Shown: in pieces, positions 23,561-31,960 of the stretch | Position numbering within the stretch: position 1 is the stretch's first letter | Layout: every line of letters begins with the position of its first letter | NCBI GenBank assembly: GCA_050183765.1 | Contig: JBFXAZ010000058.1 | Coordinates: 1 to 33,590 of the forward strand | Source: JAFAZJ01 sp050183765 | GTDB taxonomy: Bacteria > Pseudomonadota > Alphaproteobacteria > Reyranellales > Reyranellaceae | Direction of reading: 5' to 3' | Length of the DNA: 33,590 nucleotides | Program-made: the position numbers and the translations under genes | Notes under the pieces: generated by a model | What the model was told of the DNA's origin: nothing | The model's database searches: none | What the model saw: the letters and a program-made list of their open reading frames with translations, nothing else

Positions 23561-24355
23561 ATGCGCCCGTTCCGACATCTCGCGCTTTACCTCGTTTCGC
23601 TGCCGCTCCTGTGCGCCTCGCCGACGCTTGCCGCCGATCTCGCGCCACACCGCGCCGAGTACGTCATCCGGCTCGGCACGGCGATCAACGGCGCCCAGAT
23701 CGGCACCGCGCGCCAGCGGCTCAGCTTCGATTGCCGCCATTGGCGCATCGAACGCGATGTCGGCTTCGCCTTCGTGCTGACCGTCATGCTGCGCTATTCG
23801 ACCGAATCGAGACTGCGCGGTGAGCAGACGCCGAGCGGCAGCGCGTTCGTCTACGACCTCGAGCGGCGCATCAACGACTACCCCGAGCGGATCAAGGGAA
23901 AGGCGACCAGCAGCGCCGTCGGCGGCACTGCCGAGATCAAGCTGCCGGCGCGCTCGATCGATTTCGCCATGCCCGGCGGCACCGCCCTGCCGATCGCGGC
24001 GATCGGCGAGGCCATCGATCGGCTGAAAGCAGGACAGACCGCGTTCTCCTTCACCGTGTTCGATCCCGAGGTGACCAGCGACGTCCTGACCGTCGACGGC
24101 GGCATCGCTTCGCCCGAGATGCTGCGCCCGCCGCGGGTCGATTCGCCGGCCGGCGAGATCAATACGCAGGCCTGGCCGGTCACCCTCGCCTTCACGCGCA
24201 CGCGTTTCGGCGGTCGGCCGATCTTCACGCTCTCGATGCTGCTCTACGACACCGGCGTGATGGACCGCATCAACGTCAGCGCCGGGCTGGTCACCGCCGG
24301 CGCCGACCTCGTCAGCCTGGTCATGGAGCCGCGGCCGGACTGCCCCTTGTCCTGA
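23561..24355 (+). CDS. EipB/DUF1849 periplasmic cell-envelope protein
   Basis: A 264-residue exported protein with a signal peptide (1-25, LALYLVSLPLLCASPTLAA). The mature start LAPHRAEYVIRLG is characteristic of DUF1849. Two cysteines, Cys58 in SFDCRHW and Cys261 in RPDCPLS, lie at the positions of the conserved disulfide known from Brucella EipB. EipB is an eight-strand spiral beta protein of the alphaproteobacterial periplasm that supports envelope integrity. ATG 23561 is chosen because it starts the signal peptide. The photolyase gene begins 67 bases after the stop; whether they share a transcript is unclear. Confidence 0.82.
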   Translation: MRPFRHLALYLVSLPLLCASPTLAADLAPHRAEYVIRLGTAINGAQIGTARQRLSFDCRHWRIERDVGFAFVLTVMLRYSTESRLRGEQTPSGSAFVYDLERRINDYPERIKGKATSSAVGGTAEIKLPARSIDFAMPGGTALPIAAIGEAIDRLKAGQTAFSFTVFDPEVTSDVLTVDGGIASPEMLRPPRVDSPAGEINTQAWPVTLAFTRTRFGGRPIFTLSMLLYDTGVMDRINVSAGLVTAGADLVSLVMEPRPDCPLS

Positions 24356-24422
24356 GTCATCCACTCGCACGCGCCCAACGTAGATCGACCGACGCCCCCA
24401 AACCCGGCCTGGGTCGACACGC

Positions 24423-25874
24423 ATGGACAAGACGGCGATCGTGTGGCTGCGCCGCGATCTGCGGCTGCACGACAATCCCGCCCTGACGGCCGCGATCGCA
24501 CGCGGCGGCCGCGTGCTCGTCCTGTTCATCCTCGACGAGGCGGGCGACCGCTGGCGCCCTGGCGGCGCATCGCGGTGGTGGCTGCATCACAGCCTCGCGG
24601 CACTCGATGCGTCCCTGCGCCGGCGCGGCGGCCGGCTCGTCCTGCGCCATGGCGGCGCGCACGCGACGCTCGACGCGGTGATCGCCGAGAGCGGCGCCGA
24701 TGCCGTCTACTGGAACCGCCGCTACGACCCACGCGGTCGCGCGCTCGATGCCTCCCTCAAGTCCCGCCTGCGCGAGCGTGGTCTTGCGGTCGAGAGCTCC
24801 AACGCCAGCCTGCTTTTCGAACCATGGACGATCGCCACCGCAAGCGGCGGGCCGTTCAAGGTGTTTTCGCCGTTCTGGCGCGCCTGCCTCGGCGCCGAGC
24901 CGCCGCCGCCCCCCCTCGCCGCCCCCCGACGCGTGCCGCCGCCGGCTGCCACCATCCCCTCAGACAGTCTCGAATCATGGCACCTGTTGCCCACCACGCC
25001 CGACTGGGCGGGCGGCCTGCGCGAGACCTGGACGCCCGGCGAGGATGCCGCGATCCGTCGCCTGACGGATTTCCTCGACGATCAGCTGGCGCATTATCGC
25101 GAGGAGCGCGACCGGCCGGATCTCGACTCGACGTCGCGGCTGTCGCCACACCTCGCCTGGGGCGAGATCGGCCCGCGCCAGATCTGGCATGCGGCGCAGC
25201 ACGCGGCCGCCGGCAGCCGCGAGGTCGACAAGTTCCTCGCCGAGCTGGCGTGGCGCGAGTTCTCCTGCCATCAGCTCTACCACAACGACTCGCTGCCCCA
25301 GGAGAACCTCCGCCGCGAATTCGATCACTTCCCGTGGGCAGGCGACGAGGATGACCTGCGCGCCTGGCAGGCCGGCCGCACCGGCTATCCGATCGTCGAC
25401 GCCGGCATGCGCCAGCTGTGGCGCACCGGCTGGATGCACAACCGCGTGCGCATGCTGGCGGCGAGCTTCCTGGTAAAGCATCTGCTGGTGCATTGGCGTA
25501 CGGGCGAGGACTGGTTCTGGGATACGCTGGTCGACGCCGACCTCGCCAACAACGCGGCGAGCTGGCAGTGGGTCGCGGGCAGCGGCGCCGATGCGGCGCC
25601 CTATTTCCGCATCTTCAATCCCGTGCTGCAGGGCGAGCGCTTCGATCCCGAGGGCGACTACGTGCGCCGTTTCGTGCCCGAGCTCGCACGCCTGCCGGCC
25701 GCCTTCATCCACAAGCCATGGCTCGCGCCCGACGCGGTGCTCGCCGACGCCGGCGTGAGCCTGGGCAAGACCTACCCGCGGCCGATCGTCGAGCATGACG
25801 GTGCCCGCAAGCGCGCGCTCGCCGCCTTCCAGGCGATGCGCATCGACAAGGTACAGGGGAGCATTGCGTCGTGA
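24423..25874 (+). CDS. phrB: Deoxyribodipyrimidine photolyase
   Basis: A 483-residue photolyase that uses blue light and FADH- to split cyclobutane pyrimidine dimers. The N-terminal antenna-binding Rossmann domain begins IVWLRRDLRLHDNPAL (about 6-21). The C-terminal FAD domain has TSRLSPHLAWGEIGPR, FLAELAWREF, WMHNRVRM, the WRTGEDWFWDTLVDADLANN segment and NAASWQW, with the tryptophans of the electron-transfer chain. The ending YPRPIVEHDGARKRAL is typical of class I CPD photolyases. It overlaps the next gene by 4 bases (GTGA) and heads a five-gene operon. No good Shine-Dalgarno precedes ATG 24423. Confidence 0.96.
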   Translation: MDKTAIVWLRRDLRLHDNPALTAAIARGGRVLVLFILDEAGDRWRPGGASRWWLHHSLAALDASLRRRGGRLVLRHGGAHATLDAVIAESGADAVYWNRRYDPRGRALDASLKSRLRERGLAVESSNASLLFEPWTIATASGGPFKVFSPFWRACLGAEPPPPPLAAPRRVPPPAATIPSDSLESWHLLPTTPDWAGGLRETWTPGEDAAIRRLTDFLDDQLAHYREERDRPDLDSTSRLSPHLAWGEIGPRQIWHAAQHAAAGSREVDKFLAELAWREFSCHQLYHNDSLPQENLRREFDHFPWAGDEDDLRAWQAGRTGYPIVDAGMRQLWRTGWMHNRVRMLAASFLVKHLLVHWRTGEDWFWDTLVDADLANNAASWQWVAGSGADAAPYFRIFNPVLQGERFDPEGDYVRRFVPELARLPAAFIHKPWLAPDAVLADAGVSLGKTYPRPIVEHDGARKRALAAFQAMRIDKVQGSIAS

Positions 25875-27238
25875 GAATCGCGGTCATCGGGTCGGGTGTC
25901 GCCGGCCTCGGCGCGGCGTGGCTGCTGTCCGGGCAGCACGAGGTCGTGCTCTACGAACGCGAGCGGCGCTTCGGCGGTCACAGCGATACGCGCGAGACGA
26001 CGATCGATGGCCGACCGGTCGCGGTCGACACCGGCTTCATCGTCTACAATGAGCCGAACTATCCGAACCTGACCGCCCTGCTCGCCCATCTCGGTGTCGC
26101 GACCGACTGGAGCGACATGAGCTTCGGCGTCAGCCTCGACGGCGGGCGATATGAGTACGGCAGCGGCTGGCTGTCCTTCCTCGGGCAGCGATCCAACATC
26201 GCCAGCCCGGTTCACTGGCGATTGCTGCGCGAGATCACCCGCTTCAACCGCGAGGCACCGGCGCTGCTGGCGCGCGCCGAGGACGGCACGCTCAGCCTTG
26301 GACGCTATCTCCAGGAACGCGGCTTCTGCGCGCCGTTCACCGATCGCTACCTGCTGCCGATGGCGGCGGCGATCTGGTCGGCCTCGATGCGCGACATGCT
26401 GGACTACCCGGCGCGCACCTTCGTGCGCTTCCTCGCCAATCACGGCCTGCTGCGCGTCGCCGGCCAGCTGCGCTGGCGCACAGTCCGCGGCGGCAGCCGC
26501 AACTACGTCGCGCATCTCATCGAGCCGCTGCGTGCCGGCGCGCGACTGGGAAGCGGCGCGACCCGGATCGAGCGTGGCCGCGCGGGCGTGCGCGTGCGCG
26601 ACACCGCAGGCCAGTGGGACAGCTTCGACCGCGTGATCGTCGCCACGCACGGCGATCAGGCGCTGGCGCTGCTGGGCGACGCCTCGCCGCGCGAGCGTCA
26701 GGTGCTCGGTGCCTTCCGCTACACCGCCAACTCGGCGGTGCTGCATCGCGATCCCCGCCTGATGCCGCGCCGTCGTCGCGTGTGGTCGAGCTGGAACTAT
26801 GTCGGCGGGGCCGGCGCGATCGAGGCGCCGGCCAGCCTAACCTACTGGATGAATCGCTTGCAGAATCTGGGCGCCGCGCCGGATATCTTCGTGTCGCTCA
26901 ATCCGACACGTTCGCCGGCACCGGAGCTGACCATGGCCGAGATGCACTACGAGCACCCGCTGTTCGATCGTGCCGCGCTCGAGGCGCAACGCGCGCTGCC
27001 GGCGCTGCAGGGCGAGGGCGGCGTGTTCTTCTGCGGCAGCTACATGGGCTACGGCTTCCACGAGGACGCGCTCTCGGCAGGCCTCGCCGTCGCCGAACGC
27101 CTGGGCGCGCGCCGGCCGTGGCGCCTGCCCGAGCCGCAGCGTCCGCCGCTCGCCTCCGCACCGCACCTGCCCGACCTCGGCGATCTCGTGCCGTTGCCGA
27201 CGCCCGCGCCAGTGGCGGTCCGTGTGACACGGAAGTGA
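25871..27238 (+). CDS. FAD-dependent amine-oxidase-like oxidoreductase (COG2907 type)
   Basis: A 455-residue flavoprotein starting at GTG 25871. The N-terminal FAD dinucleotide fold is IAVIGSGVAGLGAAWLL (GxGxxG at 8-13) with an acidic end at YERERRFGGHS. The middle part (FTDRYLLPMAAAIWS, FVRFLANHGLL) and C-terminal FCGSYMGYGFHEDAL match predicted NAD/FAD-binding proteins that sit with DUF1365 and CFA-synthase genes. In Rhodobacter such genes belong to the sigma-E/singlet-oxygen regulon and to methyl-furan fatty acid synthesis. I cannot say which specific step (desaturase or oxygenase) this one performs. GTGA overlaps link it to both neighbours. Confidence 0.88.
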   Translation: MRIAVIGSGVAGLGAAWLLSGQHEVVLYERERRFGGHSDTRETTIDGRPVAVDTGFIVYNEPNYPNLTALLAHLGVATDWSDMSFGVSLDGGRYEYGSGWLSFLGQRSNIASPVHWRLLREITRFNREAPALLARAEDGTLSLGRYLQERGFCAPFTDRYLLPMAAAIWSASMRDMLDYPARTFVRFLANHGLLRVAGQLRWRTVRGGSRNYVAHLIEPLRAGARLGSGATRIERGRAGVRVRDTAGQWDSFDRVIVATHGDQALALLGDASPRERQVLGAFRYTANSAVLHRDPRLMPRRRRVWSSWNYVGGAGAIEAPASLTYWMNRLQNLGAAPDIFVSLNPTRSPAPELTMAEMHYEHPLFDRAALEAQRALPALQGEGGVFFCGSYMGYGFHEDALSAGLAVAERLGARRPWRLPEPQRPPLASAPHLPDLGDLVPLPTPAPVAVRVTRK

Positions 27239-27987
27239 CCCCCGCGGTCGAGGGTGGGCTCGTCCTCGGCAAGGTGTTCCACAAACGCCTGCGGCCGCAT
27301 CCGCACGCCTTTCGCTACGCTGTGCCTTATTTCTGCGTACCGCTGTCGCGCGCGGACTGGTTCGATCGCGGCGGGTTCGTCAGCCTGAACAGTGCCGACC
27401 ATGGCGCGCGCGATGGCTCGCCGCTGCAGGCATGGATCTCCGCGATCCTCGAACGATACGACCTGGACCGCCTGTGCGACGGCGAGATCCTGCTGCTCAC
27501 CCTGCCGCGGCAGTTCGGCTACGTCTTCAATCCGGTGAGCTTCTGGTCCTGCCTCGATCGTGCCGGCGCCCTGCGCGCAGTCCTCTGTGAGGTCGCCAAC
27601 ACATTCGGCGACAGGCACAACTATCTCGTCGCGCACGACGACGGCCGGCCGATCGCGGCAGACGACTGGATCGAGGGCCGCAAGGTCTTCCACGTCTCGC
27701 CCTTCCTGCCGGTCGAGGGCACCTACCGGTTCCGCTTCGCCGTCGATGAGCGCGCGATCAGCGCCCAGGTGCACTACCACGACGCCGAGGGCCTGATGCT
27801 GGCAACCGGTTTGGACGGGCCGCGTTGCACGTTGGACCGGACCGCCGTGCTGCGCCGCTTCGTGGCCAATCCGCTGGTGGCATTGGCGGTGATTTTCCGC
27901 ATACACTGGCAGGCGTTTGGGCTGTGGCGCAAACGGACCCGCTTCCATCCGAGGCCCGAGCCACCGGGGGAGATGCTCACACGATGA
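27235..27987 (+). CDS. DUF1365 protein, probable fatty-acid-modification partner
   Basis: A 250-residue DUF1365 protein from GTG 27235, overlapping the FAD gene stop by 4 bases. Typical segments are KVFHKRLRPHPHAFRYAVPYF (about 12-32), QFGYVFNPVSFWSC (about 92-105), EVANTFGDRHNYL, and KVFHVSPFLPVEGTYRFRF. The C-terminal part (PLVALAVIFRIHWQAFGLW) is hydrophobic and may touch the membrane. The family almost always lies between FAD amine-oxidase-like and CFA-synthase-like genes and is thought to act on phospholipid acyl chains; its chemistry is poorly established. A longer frame starting near 26614 is a shadow in the FAD gene. Confidence 0.88.
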   Translation: MTPAVEGGLVLGKVFHKRLRPHPHAFRYAVPYFCVPLSRADWFDRGGFVSLNSADHGARDGSPLQAWISAILERYDLDRLCDGEILLLTLPRQFGYVFNPVSFWSCLDRAGALRAVLCEVANTFGDRHNYLVAHDDGRPIAADDWIEGRKVFHVSPFLPVEGTYRFRFAVDERAISAQVHYHDAEGLMLATGLDGPRCTLDRTAVLRRFVANPLVALAVIFRIHWQAFGLWRKRTRFHPRPEPPGEMLTR

Positions 27988-29174
27988 CCGCGCGCGATGG
28001 CTTGCCGCTGGCCGCTCTGGTCGCCCTGAAGGCGCTCGATCGCATGAAGGTGGGCACGCTCACACTCGGTCTGCCCGATGGCGATACGCGCCGCTTCACC
28101 GGCAGCCAGCCCGGCCCCGAGGCCGCGCTGCATGTGCGCGACTGGCACGTCTTCTCGCGCGTGCTGTCCTCAGGCGACATGGGCTTCGCCGAGGGCTACA
28201 TGGCCGGCGAATGGGACTCGCCCGATCTCGTGCGCCTGCTCGAGCTGATGGCCGCGAACCAGGCGGCGCTGGCGCGCGTCGCGAGCGCCTCGTGGTGGCG
28301 CCGCCAGCTGCTGCGGCTGGCGCATCTCCGGCACGACAACACCCGGCGTGGGTCGCAGCGCAACATCCACGCGCACTACGACCTGGGCAATGCGTTCTAC
28401 GCGCTGTGGCTCGATCCGACGATGACCTACTCGTCGGCGCTCTACGACGGCGACACGTCGCGGCCGCTCGACCATGCGCAGCGCGCCAAGTACGAGCGCA
28501 TCCTCGACCGGCTGGGTGCGCGCCAGGGCGACACCCTGCTGGAGATCGGCTGCGGCTGGGGCGGCTTCGCCGAGACCGCGGCGCGCCGCGGCGTGCGCGT
28601 GCGCGCCATCACCATCTCCCGCGAGCAGCTCGCCTATGCCCGCGAACGGCTGGAGCGCGCCGGCCTCGAGCACACCGCCTCGGTCGAGTTCCGCGACTAT
28701 CGCGACGTCGATGGCACCTACGACCACATCGTCTCGATCGAGATGATCGAGGCGGTGGGCGAGCGCCACTGGCCGAGCTATTTCGACGCGCTCAAGCGTC
28801 ATCTCAATCCGGGCGGCCGCGCCGTCGTGCAGGCGATCACCATCGCCGACGACTGCTTCGAGCGCTATCGCCGGGGTGCCGACTTCATCCAGACCTACAT
28901 CTTCCCCGGCGGCATGCTGCCTTCCGCCACGACCCTGCGCGCGCAGGCCAGGCGCGCCGGCATGGCGCTGGCGGGCGCCCACGCCTTCGGCCGCGACTAC
29001 GCGCGCACGCTCGAGGCCTGGCTCGGCCGCTTCGACGGCGTGGTCGACCGGGTCCGGGGCCTGGGCTTCGACGACCGCTTCGTGCGCATGTGGCGCTACT
29101 ATCTGGCCTATTGTGCCGCAGGCTTTTCCAGTGGACGGACAGACGTGGTCCAGGCGGAATTCACGCATAGCTGA
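27984..29174 (+). CDS. Cyclopropane-fatty-acyl-phospholipid synthase-type SAM methyltransferase
   Basis: A 396-residue protein from ATG 27984 (ATGA overlap with DUF1365). The N-terminal helical lipid-binding part includes FAEGYMAGEWDSPDL. The CFA core starts at IHAHYDLGNAFYALWLDP, with SAM motif LEIGCGWGGFAE (about 186-197), VSIEMIEAVG and FIQTYIFPGGMLPS. Members act on unsaturated acyl chains of membrane phospholipids, either closing a cyclopropane ring or adding a methyl group, as the methyltransferase of furan fatty acid synthesis does. The operon context favours the latter, but sequence alone does not separate them. It is probably a peripheral membrane protein. Confidence 0.92.
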   Translation: MTARDGLPLAALVALKALDRMKVGTLTLGLPDGDTRRFTGSQPGPEAALHVRDWHVFSRVLSSGDMGFAEGYMAGEWDSPDLVRLLELMAANQAALARVASASWWRRQLLRLAHLRHDNTRRGSQRNIHAHYDLGNAFYALWLDPTMTYSSALYDGDTSRPLDHAQRAKYERILDRLGARQGDTLLEIGCGWGGFAETAARRGVRVRAITISREQLAYARERLERAGLEHTASVEFRDYRDVDGTYDHIVSIEMIEAVGERHWPSYFDALKRHLNPGGRAVVQAITIADDCFERYRRGADFIQTYIFPGGMLPSATTLRAQARRAGMALAGAHAFGRDYARTLEAWLGRFDGVVDRVRGLGFDDRFVRMWRYYLAYCAAGFSSGRTDVVQAEFTHS

Positions 29175-29238
29175 CGCTTGGCTCGACGCCCGCGACCCCC
29201 CATAGTCGCGACCAACGGAAAAGACAGGAAGGCTCCCC

Positions 29239-30732
29239 TTGCAACTCGCCGCCGCCGGGTCGCCGGATTCGACGACGAACGTGAAGCTGCCGTTCAATCG
29301 ACTGGTCGCCTACGCGACGCTGCAACTGCCTCTCAACATGGCGGCGCTGCCCGTCGTGCTCAACGTGCCGAAGTTCTATGGCGATGCGCTGGGCCTGTCG
29401 TTCACGGCGCTGGGCACCTACCTGCTGCTCACCCGCGTGCTGGACGCGCTGCAGGATCCGCTGCTGGGCTTCGTCAGCGACCGCATGACCCATCGGCCCC
29501 GCGGGCGGCTTCTCTTCGTGCTGCTGGCCATGCCTCTCCTGGTCGGCGGAATCTTCATGCTTTTCCATCCGCCGTCGAAGGAGGTGCTGGGCACCACCGG
29601 CCTCACAATCTGGCTGCTGGTGGCCCTGATCGTGGTCCATCTCGGCTATTCCGGCGTGTCGATCAGCTATCACGCGCACGGCGCGGATCTGACCGACGAC
29701 TACAACGAACGAACGCGCGTCACCGTGGCGCGCGAGGTGTTCGGGCTGACCGGCATGACGCTGGCGGTCGTGCTGCCCGCGATCCTGATCAATCCCAACA
29801 TCCACGGCGAGATCGCCGATGCATGGCATGCAGCCCGCGCGGCCCTGGCCACTGCGAGAGCGGCGGCCGACGGACCGGCGATCGCCACCGCCCAGGCCGC
29901 GCTGCACGGCTTGCGGCAGCTGGCGGAGATCAAGGGCTACGGCACGTTCGGCCTGCTGTTCATCCCGATCGCGATCGTCTGCTTTCTGCCGACCCATCTG
30001 TGGTCGCCCAATTCGGTGCACCCGCCGGTCGCGCGCAAGAGCCGCGCCTCGGTGTTCCACGACTTCCTGGCGCCGCTGAAGAACCCGCGCTTCCGGCGGC
30101 TGCTGCTGGTCTTCGTCGTCAACGGCTCGGCGCTGGGCATCGCCGTCAGCGTGATGCTGTTCTACGTCGAGTACGTGCTGAAGGGCACGACGGTGCAGGC
30201 GGGCATGGTGCTGCTGACCTATTTCGTCTCCGCCGCCGTCAGCGTTCCGCTGTGGATGTGGCTGTCGCGGCGCACCAGCAAGGCGGTTGCGTGGTTCGCA
30301 GCCATGGTGCTGACCGTCGTCTCCTTCGGTGGCGCGGGCCTGATCGGCGAAGGCCAGATGGGGCTGTTCATCGCCACCGCGGTGCTCACCGGCATGGCGT
30401 TGGGTGCCGACTACGGGCTGCCGCCCTCGATCCTCGCCGACATCATCCACGCCGAGGAAGGCGCCGACTCCAAGGGCGAGACGGGCGCCTATTTTGGCCT
30501 GTGGGCGCTTTCGACCAAGCTTGCCACCGCCGTCGGCGCGGGGCTGTCGCTGCCGGTCGCGGCGGTCCTCGGCTTCGATCCGGGCAACCAGCTGTTCGAC
30601 ACCAATGCCCTGGTCGTCACCTACATCATGCTGCCGATCGCCGTGAAGGTGCTGGCCGGCCTGCTGACCTGGTATGTGCGCATCGAGGCGATGCGGCCTT
30701 CAGTGCGCGAGGTGGTGCTGCACGGCAGGTGA
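29239..30732 (+). CDS. MFS transporter of the GPH (sugar:cation symporter-like) type
   Basis: A 497-residue polytopic inner-membrane protein with about 12 helices. The GPH/MFS_2 signature VLDALQDPLLGFVSDR (67-82, with Asp69, Asp73-Pro74, Gly77 and Asp81-Arg82) marks the TM2/TM3 loop. LGADYGLPPSILADI and GETGAYFGLWALSTKLA lie in the C-terminal half. Residues about 187-235 form an unusually long, alanine-rich, probably helical loop near mid-protein. The start is TTG 29239 with AGGAAGG 7 bases upstream; GTG 29281 is an alternative. It follows the CFA-type gene by 64 bases and is likely the last gene of the photolyase operon. The substrate is unknown; relatives in such operons may move lipid-related compounds. 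Confidence 0.9.
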   Translation: MQLAAAGSPDSTTNVKLPFNRLVAYATLQLPLNMAALPVVLNVPKFYGDALGLSFTALGTYLLLTRVLDALQDPLLGFVSDRMTHRPRGRLLFVLLAMPLLVGGIFMLFHPPSKEVLGTTGLTIWLLVALIVVHLGYSGVSISYHAHGADLTDDYNERTRVTVAREVFGLTGMTLAVVLPAILINPNIHGEIADAWHAARAALATARAAADGPAIATAQAALHGLRQLAEIKGYGTFGLLFIPIAIVCFLPTHLWSPNSVHPPVARKSRASVFHDFLAPLKNPRFRRLLLVFVVNGSALGIAVSVMLFYVEYVLKGTTVQAGMVLLTYFVSAAVSVPLWMWLSRRTSKAVAWFAAMVLTVVSFGGAGLIGEGQMGLFIATAVLTGMALGADYGLPPSILADIIHAEEGADSKGETGAYFGLWALSTKLATAVGAGLSLPVAAVLGFDPGNQLFDTNALVVTYIMLPIAVKVLAGLLTWYVRIEAMRPSVREVVLHGR

Positions 30733-30781
30733 CGGCCTCGCGCCCATGCGCGTTCATTCCGCGTGCCGCGGCGCGTGAGCC

Positions 30782-31951
30782 TCAGGCGATGAACGACAGC
30801 GTCTGCGGCTGACGTACGCCGAAGTCGCGATTCAGCCCCCACCATCTCTTCGCGATCGTGCCGAAGACGTTACGGAAGTCGATGCTGTGCTTGAGGTCGC
30901 CGTCCTGCAAATCGGCGAGCGACGGATACGTGCCATGGAGGCCGCCCTTCACCGCGCCGCCCATCGCGAAGTGCGGCGCCGCGGTGCCGTGGTCGGTGCC
31001 GTTGCTGGCGTTCTGCTTCACGCGCCGGCCGAACTCCGAGTAGGTCATCACCAGGACGTCGTTCCAGCGATTGGCGGCCATCAGGTTGTGGCGCAGGGTC
31101 GACAGGCCGTGGGCGAGCTGGCCCAGCAGGCGCTCCTGCGTGTTCATCTGGCCGGCATGGGTATCGAAGCCACCCAGCGCCACCTTGACGGCGAGAACCG
31201 GCACGCGCGCCAGCAGGATGCGCGTGGCGAGCTCGAGCTGGCGCGCGAAGGGATCTCCGCCATAGGGCCTGGCGGGCGTGGGTGCGCCCTTCATGCGTTC
31301 GGCGAGGCCGAGCGAGGCGGCGTGCGTCTCGGCGCGCACCTTCATGATGTGCGCCAGGGCCGGGTTGGTCGCGTGCGGCGTGCCGGTCTGGCGCATCGCC
31401 CGAGCCTGATTGATGAAGTTCTCGGCGTCCTGCATCACGATGGTGTGCAGGTCCCCGCCCGTGGCGGGCAGCGCGTTGTTGTCGACGACGACGCTGTCGA
31501 TGCGCCGGTCGCCCGGCCGCCTGACGCCGGCGAAGGCCTGCGCCAGCCAGCCCTCGGTCAGTGTCTGGCTCGCCGCCGAGGCGGTGTCCCAGATCTCGAT
31601 CGAGCGGAAATGCGAGCGGTTGGGATAGGGGTAGCCGACGCCCTGCAGGATCGCCAGGTCGCGCGCCTTCCACGACTCCATCATCGGCTCGAGTGCCGCG
31701 TGCAGGCCGACGCGCTCGTCGAGCTGCAGCACGCGCTCGCGGGCGACGGCGATGGCCGGTCGCGCCTGGCGATAGGCCGGCTCGGCGTAGGGTACGAGCG
31801 TATTCAACCCGTCATTGCCGCCCTTGAGCTCGACCAGCAGCAGGATGCGATCGAAACGCGGAGCCACCGGACGATTCTGCGCCCGCGCGGCGCCCGTGCC
31901 GAGGGCGACGGCGAAGCCGGACAGGCCGGCAAGAAGGTCACGACGCAACAT
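30782..31951 (-). CDS. DUF1501 exported protein
   Basis: A 389-residue protein with a twin-arginine signal (LRRDLLAGLSGFAVALGTGAARA cut into 1-25, cleavage at ARAQ). The DUF1501 core, related to alkaline phosphatase/sulfatase folds, begins DRILLLVELKGGNDGLNTLVP. Further segments are PNRSHFRSIEIWDTA, GGFDTHAGQ, VLVMTYSEFGRRVKQN and GTDHGTAAPHFAMGG; these carry the His and Asp residues typical of metal sites in that fold. Its activity is unproven. It lies 9 bases after the DUF1800 gene, its habitual partner, and converges on the MFS transporter gene. Confidence 0.92.
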   Translation of the reverse strand: MLRRDLLAGLSGFAVALGTGAARAQNRPVAPRFDRILLLVELKGGNDGLNTLVPYAEPAYRQARPAIAVARERVLQLDERVGLHAALEPMMESWKARDLAILQGVGYPYPNRSHFRSIEIWDTASAASQTLTEGWLAQAFAGVRRPGDRRIDSVVVDNNALPATGGDLHTIVMQDAENFINQARAMRQTGTPHATNPALAHIMKVRAETHAASLGLAERMKGAPTPARPYGGDPFARQLELATRILLARVPVLAVKVALGGFDTHAGQMNTQERLLGQLAHGLSTLRHNLMAANRWNDVLVMTYSEFGRRVKQNASNGTDHGTAAPHFAMGGAVKGGLHGTYPSLADLQDGDLKHSIDFRNVFGTIAKRWWGLNRDFGVRQPQTLSFIA

Positions 31952-31960
31952 CGAACCGCC

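Noticed and set aside
24356..24422. ECF11-type (sigma-E/ChrR) promoter ahead of the photolyase
   Set aside because: I looked for a TGATC -35 with a TAAG-type -10 and found no pair at suitable spacing in the 67-base gap.
23357..24529. Upstream extension of the PdeM frame
   Set aside because: It runs antisense to the EipB gene and shows no domain.
28170..30450. Long minus-strand ORFs opposite the CFA-type and MFS genes
   Set aside because: They are shadow frames of strongly conserved plus-strand genes, rich in His/Arg/Gln with no recognisable family.
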